This document shows, piece by piece, positions 11,485-14,470 of a stretch of 14,470 bases of DNA. Source of the stretch: DATMXS01 sp050260275. GTDB lineage: Bacteria; Acidobacteriota; Terriglobia; Bryobacterales; Bryobacteraceae. The notes under the pieces were generated by a model that was given only the letters and a program-made list of their open reading frames with translations, had not been told where the DNA came from and did no database searches. A program made the position numbers and the translations under genes. The stretch is taken from the NCBI GenBank assembly GCA_050260275.1, contig JBLNBX010000052.1, positions 1-14,470 of the forward strand. The letters are read 5' to 3'. Within the stretch, counting starts at the first letter, position 1, and each line of letters begins with the position of its first letter.

Positions 11485-13950
11485 CTACTGCACGGTGCCG
11501 GCCGGCGGCGAAGGCGGTGCGCCACCGTCCGCATCGCCCGCTTTGGGCCGGTCCAGAAGGTCGCGGACGCGGCGCGCCAGGTCCTCGGGCGAGAACGGCT
11601 TGGACATGAAATCGGCCCCCGACCCGAGCATCTCACGCTCACCCACCATCTCGTCGGTGTATCCGGAGAGGAACAGTATGGGCGTGTCGGGGAACAAAAG
11701 GGCGAAGCGGCGGGCCAGTTCCCTTCCTCCCATGCGCGGCATGACGACATCGGTGAGCAGAAGGTCGATGTGCCGCCCACTTTCGGCGATCGCGAGCGCG
11801 TCCTGGCCCGATGGGGCTTCGAGCACGCTGTATCCACGCTGCTCCAGGACGTCGCGCAGCAGCTTGCGTACGGCCTCCTCGTCCTCGGCCACGAGGATGG
11901 TCTCGGTGCCGGGCCGCGCCGGAGCGGCCTGTTCCGGGGCGGCTTCGGCCTCAACTGCGCCCTCGGCGGCCCGCGGCAGATAGATCTTGAACGTAGTTCC
12001 GTGCCCCGGCTCGCTGTAGACCCAGATATCCCCTCCGTGCTGCTTGACGATGCCGTATACGGTCGACAGCCCGAGCCCCGTTCCCCGGCCGCGCTCCTTG
12101 GTGGTGAAGAATGGCTCGAACAGGTGCGCCTTGACGTCTTCCGTCATGCCCATTCCCGTATCGCTCACCGAAAGCAGCACGTATGCGCCCGGCTTCACGC
12201 CCGCGTGGGCGGCAGTGTAGCTCTCGTCCAGGGTGACGTTCCGGGTCTCTATCATGAGCTTCCCGCCCTCGGGCATAGCGTCGCGGGCATTCACAGCGAG
12301 GTTCATCAGCACCTGCTCCATCTGCCCGGGGTCGGCCAGCACGGGCGCGGTATCCGGGCGCAGAGTCGTCTTCAGCTCGATGTCCTCTCCTATGACGCGC
12401 CCGAGCAGCTTCTGCAGGTTGAGTACAAGTTCGTTCAGGTTGAGCACCCGAGGCTGGATGGCCTGGCGGCGGCTGAAGGCGAGCAACTGGCGCGCAAGCC
12501 CGGCTGCGCGGTCGGCCGAGTTCAGCACCTCCTCGGCTGCCTCGCGCAGCATCGGATCGTCTTTGGCGCCTTCGAGCAGCATCTGGCCATAGCCGGCGAT
12601 TACCGTGATGACGTTGTTGAAGTCGTGGGCGACACCCCCGGCGAGGCGCCCGATCGCCTCCATCTTCTGCGATTGGAAGAATTGCTGCTCCATTCTGCGC
12701 TGGCTGGTGATGTCGGTCAGTACGCCGATATTGCCCCGGATGGCGCCGTCGGGACCGTAAAGCGGCGCCACCCAGAGCCTCGCATCCAGGATCGTGCCGT
12801 CCTTCCGTCGCCGGCGCACGTTCCGCGCCACTATGCGCTCCCCGCGCCCCAGGCGTGCGATCATCCGTTTGAAGTCGTCTGACTCTTCCTCCGGCACCGT
12901 CGGAAGCGGCTTTCCGATCACCTCTTCTGCCTTCCAGCCGAACATCTCCTCGGCGGCGCGGTTCCAACTGGTCACCAAACCGTCGATGTCGAGAGAGATG
13001 ATAGCCAGCGGGCTCGACTCGATGACGGCCTCGACGCGGCGCTTGGCGTCGGCAAGTTGTTCCTGGGTGTGCGCGCGCCGCTCGATCTCGGCCGCGAGCG
13101 CCGCGTTAGCCCTTTCCAGGTCGGCCGTCCGCTCGTGCACGCGTCGTTCAAGCTCGGCGGCTTCGGCCTCAAGCGCGCGCTGGCGGGCAGCCAGAACGAG
13201 AGCGGCTTGAGCCAAGGAGTGCCCCAGGCGGCCCACCTCGTCGTTACCCGGCAGCAGCGGGATCATCGGGTCGCCGCGCGCGAAGCGGCGCGCATTCTCA
13301 TCGAGTACCTGCACGCGCCGGGAGACGGTGCTTGTGAATACCAGCATGGCAAGCACGCCGCCGGCCAGGGTCAGCACGACGCCAATGGCGATCACTACGT
13401 CGGTCGCAGCTCGCGCCGCCGCCCCCTGTTCCAGCCGCGCCGCGAGCAACTCGTTTTCCTGCTCCAGCAGATCGGAGAGCGCGTTGAGGATGCCTTCTTC
13501 GTCAGCGTAATCCTTGGCGATCAAGGCCGTGGCCGACTCTGGCTCGGCCGCCGCCCGCTCCCGGATTGCCTCTAACTCGTCCAGCCGGGCCATAATGCGC
13601 TTCTGAAGGGCGGCCGCACTCTCTTCGGCCCCCGGGATGGAGCGCATCAGCAGGTCGTGCTCTTGGAACAGCTCGGGAACTCTCTCCCGCGCCCGCCGGA
13701 ATGCGGTGAGCCAGTCGGGATCGCCAGTAGCCAGATATCCCAGAACGGCGGCTTCGGCCCCCGACCACATAGCGCGTATGTTCAGCAGCACGCCGCGCGC
13801 CCGCAAGGACTGTCTCACCCACAGTTCAGCCTCGTTGCTTCGCTCCTGGGCAAGGTAGAAAGCGGCGATGACCAGCAGAAACGTCAAAAGCGGAATTGAT
13901 ACTACGACGAGACCTTTGATCCGCAGCGGGAGGTCCCTATAGCGCCGCAT
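11485..13950 (-). CDS. Hybrid sensor histidine kinase (CHASE3-like, HAMP, PAS, HisKA, HATPase, REC)
   Basis: 821 residues in the inner membrane. TM1 is 11-33 and TM2 184-206. Between them is a helical periplasmic sensor (38-180) resembling CHASE3, with WVRQSLRARGVLLNIRAMWS and GYLATGDPDWLTAF. HAMP spans about 207-258, then a coiled coil with ELERRVHERTADLERANAAL to 305. PAS is 306-418, opening AVIESSPLAIISLDIDG. The HisKA phosphate acceptor is His442 in GGVAHDFNN. The ATPase boxes are N (NLAVNARDA, 550-558), DTGMGM (597-602), FEPFFTTK (611-618) and GRGTGLGLS (621-629). The receiver domain (684-800) has Glu689/Asp690, phospho-acceptor Asp734, Ser762 and Lys784. No separate output domain is present, so phosphotransfer to another protein is expected. 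The start ATG 13950 has only a weak GGGGA before it. It follows another receiver protein on the same strand. Confidence 0.92.
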   Translation of the reverse strand: MRRYRDLPLRIKGLVVVSIPLLTFLLVIAAFYLAQERSNEAELWVRQSLRARGVLLNIRAMWSGAEAAVLGYLATGDPDWLTAFRRARERVPELFQEHDLLMRSIPGAEESAAALQKRIMARLDELEAIRERAAAEPESATALIAKDYADEEGILNALSDLLEQENELLAARLEQGAAARAATDVVIAIGVVLTLAGGVLAMLVFTSTVSRRVQVLDENARRFARGDPMIPLLPGNDEVGRLGHSLAQAALVLAARQRALEAEAAELERRVHERTADLERANAALAAEIERRAHTQEQLADAKRRVEAVIESSPLAIISLDIDGLVTSWNRAAEEMFGWKAEEVIGKPLPTVPEEESDDFKRMIARLGRGERIVARNVRRRRKDGTILDARLWVAPLYGPDGAIRGNIGVLTDITSQRRMEQQFFQSQKMEAIGRLAGGVAHDFNNVITVIAGYGQMLLEGAKDDPMLREAAEEVLNSADRAAGLARQLLAFSRRQAIQPRVLNLNELVLNLQKLLGRVIGEDIELKTTLRPDTAPVLADPGQMEQVLMNLAVNARDAMPEGGKLMIETRNVTLDESYTAAHAGVKPGAYVLLSVSDTGMGMTEDVKAHLFEPFFTTKERGRGTGLGLSTVYGIVKQHGGDIWVYSEPGHGTTFKIYLPRAAEGAVEAEAAPEQAAPARPGTETILVAEDEEAVRKLLRDVLEQRGYSVLEAPSGQDALAIAESGRHIDLLLTDVVMPRMGGRELARRFALLFPDTPILFLSGYTDEMVGEREMLGSGADFMSKPFSPEDLARRVRDLLDRPKAGDADGGAPPSPPAGTVQ

Positions 13951-13992
13951 CGAGTCCCCAGTGGTGAACGCGCACTCCTCTTTTCATTAAAC

Positions 13993-14008
13993 ATTCTAAA
14001 CCATTGTA
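13993..14008 (-). promoter_or_regulatory. Candidate promoter of the hybrid kinase
   Basis: Two -10-like hexamers lie in the only AT-rich patch before the kinase: TACAAT (14008-14003) and TAGAAT (13998-13993). They would give a leader of about 35-55 bases. No -35 box is clear for either, so I cannot choose between them. Confidence 0.35.
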
Positions 14009-14062
14009 TCGACGCACAGCGCAGGGAGTTGTTTCGGCTGCAGCCTGTAACAGACGCAACGG

Positions 14063-14083
14063 ACGCCCGCGCCAGGCGGGCGT
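14063..14083 (-). terminator. Perfect 8-bp hairpin after the receiver protein
   Basis: ACGCCCGC (14083-14076, minus strand) pairs perfectly with GCGGGCGT (14070-14063) around CTGGC. It begins one base after the TAG stop (14087-14085). Only a mixed T-rich stretch follows (CCGTTGCGTCTGTT), so it may be an inefficient terminator or an RNA 3'-end stabiliser. Confidence 0.5.
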
Positions 14084-14084
14084 G

Positions 14085-14470
14085 CTAGACCACTCCGTCC
14101 AGAACCTGCCTGACCTTCCGGGCCAGATCGTCCGGCGTAAACGGCTTCTGAATGAACAAGGCGTCGCCGGAGGCGATGCCGTGGTGGATCACCACGCTGT
14201 CGGTGTACCCCGACATGTACAGTACGCGCATGTCGGGCCGAAGATCGGCCGCCCGCACAGCCAGGTCGCGGCCGCTCATGTGGGGCATGACGACGTCGGT
14301 GAGCAGGAGGTGGATGGCGTCAGGCGTGCTACGGCACAGATCGAGCGCGACCAGGGGATCCGCGGCCTCGAGAACTCGATAGCCCTGAGATTCCAGAACG
14401 CTGCGGACCAATTTACGGACTCCGGTGTCGTCCTCGACCAGCAGAACCGTTTCGACGCCACCGGAAGCGG
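14085..14470 (-). CDS. C-terminal receiver domain of a truncated signalling protein
   Basis: The frame is open through the right edge, and the visible 127 residues are a complete receiver domain preceded by a short Gly-containing linker (ASGGVETVLLVEDD). Pocket acids are Asp13 and Asp14 of the visible part, the phospho-acceptor Asp58 (LLLTDVVMPHMSGRDL), Ser86 in MSGYTD and Lys108 in QKPF. A TTG at 14411 lies inside the domain and cannot be the start. The linker plus receiver at a C-terminus matches the end of the neighbouring hybrid kinase, so the parent protein is probably another hybrid histidine kinase, though only the upstream sequence could show that. The domain is strikingly similar to the neighbour's receiver. 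Confidence 0.88.
   Translation of the reverse strand, partial: ASGGVETVLLVEDDTGVRKLVRSVLESQGYRVLEAADPLVALDLCRSTPDAIHLLLTDVVMPHMSGRDLAVRAADLRPDMRVLYMSGYTDSVVIHHGIASGDALFIQKPFTPDDLARKVRQVLDGVV

Noticed and set aside
11770..12882. 370-codon open frame on the plus strand opposite the hybrid kinase
   Set aside because: It is antisense to well-defined kinase domains, has no start signal, and its translation shows no recognisable domain. Long antisense frames are common in GC-rich DNA.
1..14470. CRISPR array, toxin-antitoxin pair or phage-defence cluster
   Set aside because: I saw no regularly spaced repeats, no Cas-like proteins and no small overlapping gene pair with toxin or antitoxin features.

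Overview
The window is GC-rich bacterial chromosome with genes on both strands in short runs. The gene content points to an acidobacterium of the Solibacter/Bryobacter type: an exported DinB-fold protein, a type II thymidine kinase with a GWIEVICGPMFSGKSEE N-terminus, an acidobacterial-style membrane-anchored coiled-coil protein, an exported endonuclease/phosphatase-fold enzyme and a GAF-less hybrid sensor kinase with HAMP, PAS and receiver domains. This assignment is an inference from family resemblance recalled from memory, not a search. It looks like housekeeping and signalling chromosome. I see no transposase, integrase, phage gene, CRISPR array or plasmid function.

Layout. 1-357 (-): start of an exported helical, possibly TPR, protein cut by the left edge. 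400-1924 (+): a membrane-anchored alpha/beta hydrolase and an exported DinB-like protein, 4 bases apart. 2064-3609 (+): thymidine kinase, then a coiled-coil membrane protein. 3610-3853: a long leader with a possible upstream ORF and a hairpin that covers the ribosome-binding site of an unrecognised exported protein (3854-4447, +). 4552-6111 (+): an exported endonuclease/exonuclease/phosphatase-family enzyme, convergent with a four-helix membrane protein (6143-6634, -). Upstream of the latter is the 3' remnant of a small Cro/CI-type regulator gene. 6904-6980 (-): tRNA-Arg(CCG). 7017-8038 (-): a Tat-exported CPHC thioredoxin-like protein downstream of msrB. 8216-9553 (-): an MFS transporter, divergent from 9635-11328 (+), a DUF763 protein followed by a hotdog thioesterase. 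11485-13950 (-): a hybrid histidine kinase, preceded by the last domain of another receiver protein (14085-14470, -), cut by the right edge.

How the parts relate. msrB and the thioredoxin-like gene form a plausible redox pair. The two receiver proteins at the right edge look like a tandem signalling locus with closely similar receiver domains. The hydrolase and DinB genes are almost certainly co-transcribed. The remaining neighbours have no obvious shared pathway.

The most interesting item is the DUF763 gene. This uncharacterised family protein carries a helix-hairpin-helix-like segment and ends in QLPLFGR, which matches the bacterial sliding-clamp binding motif. That suggests a replication- or repair-linked DNA role. 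Other points of interest are the structured leader at 3739-3845, repeated -10 hexamers lying almost on start codons (leaderless transcripts), a dispersed double hairpin with TGAA loops placed after gene ends, and the regulator remnant next to the tRNA gene. No gene-free stretch exceeds 300 bases.
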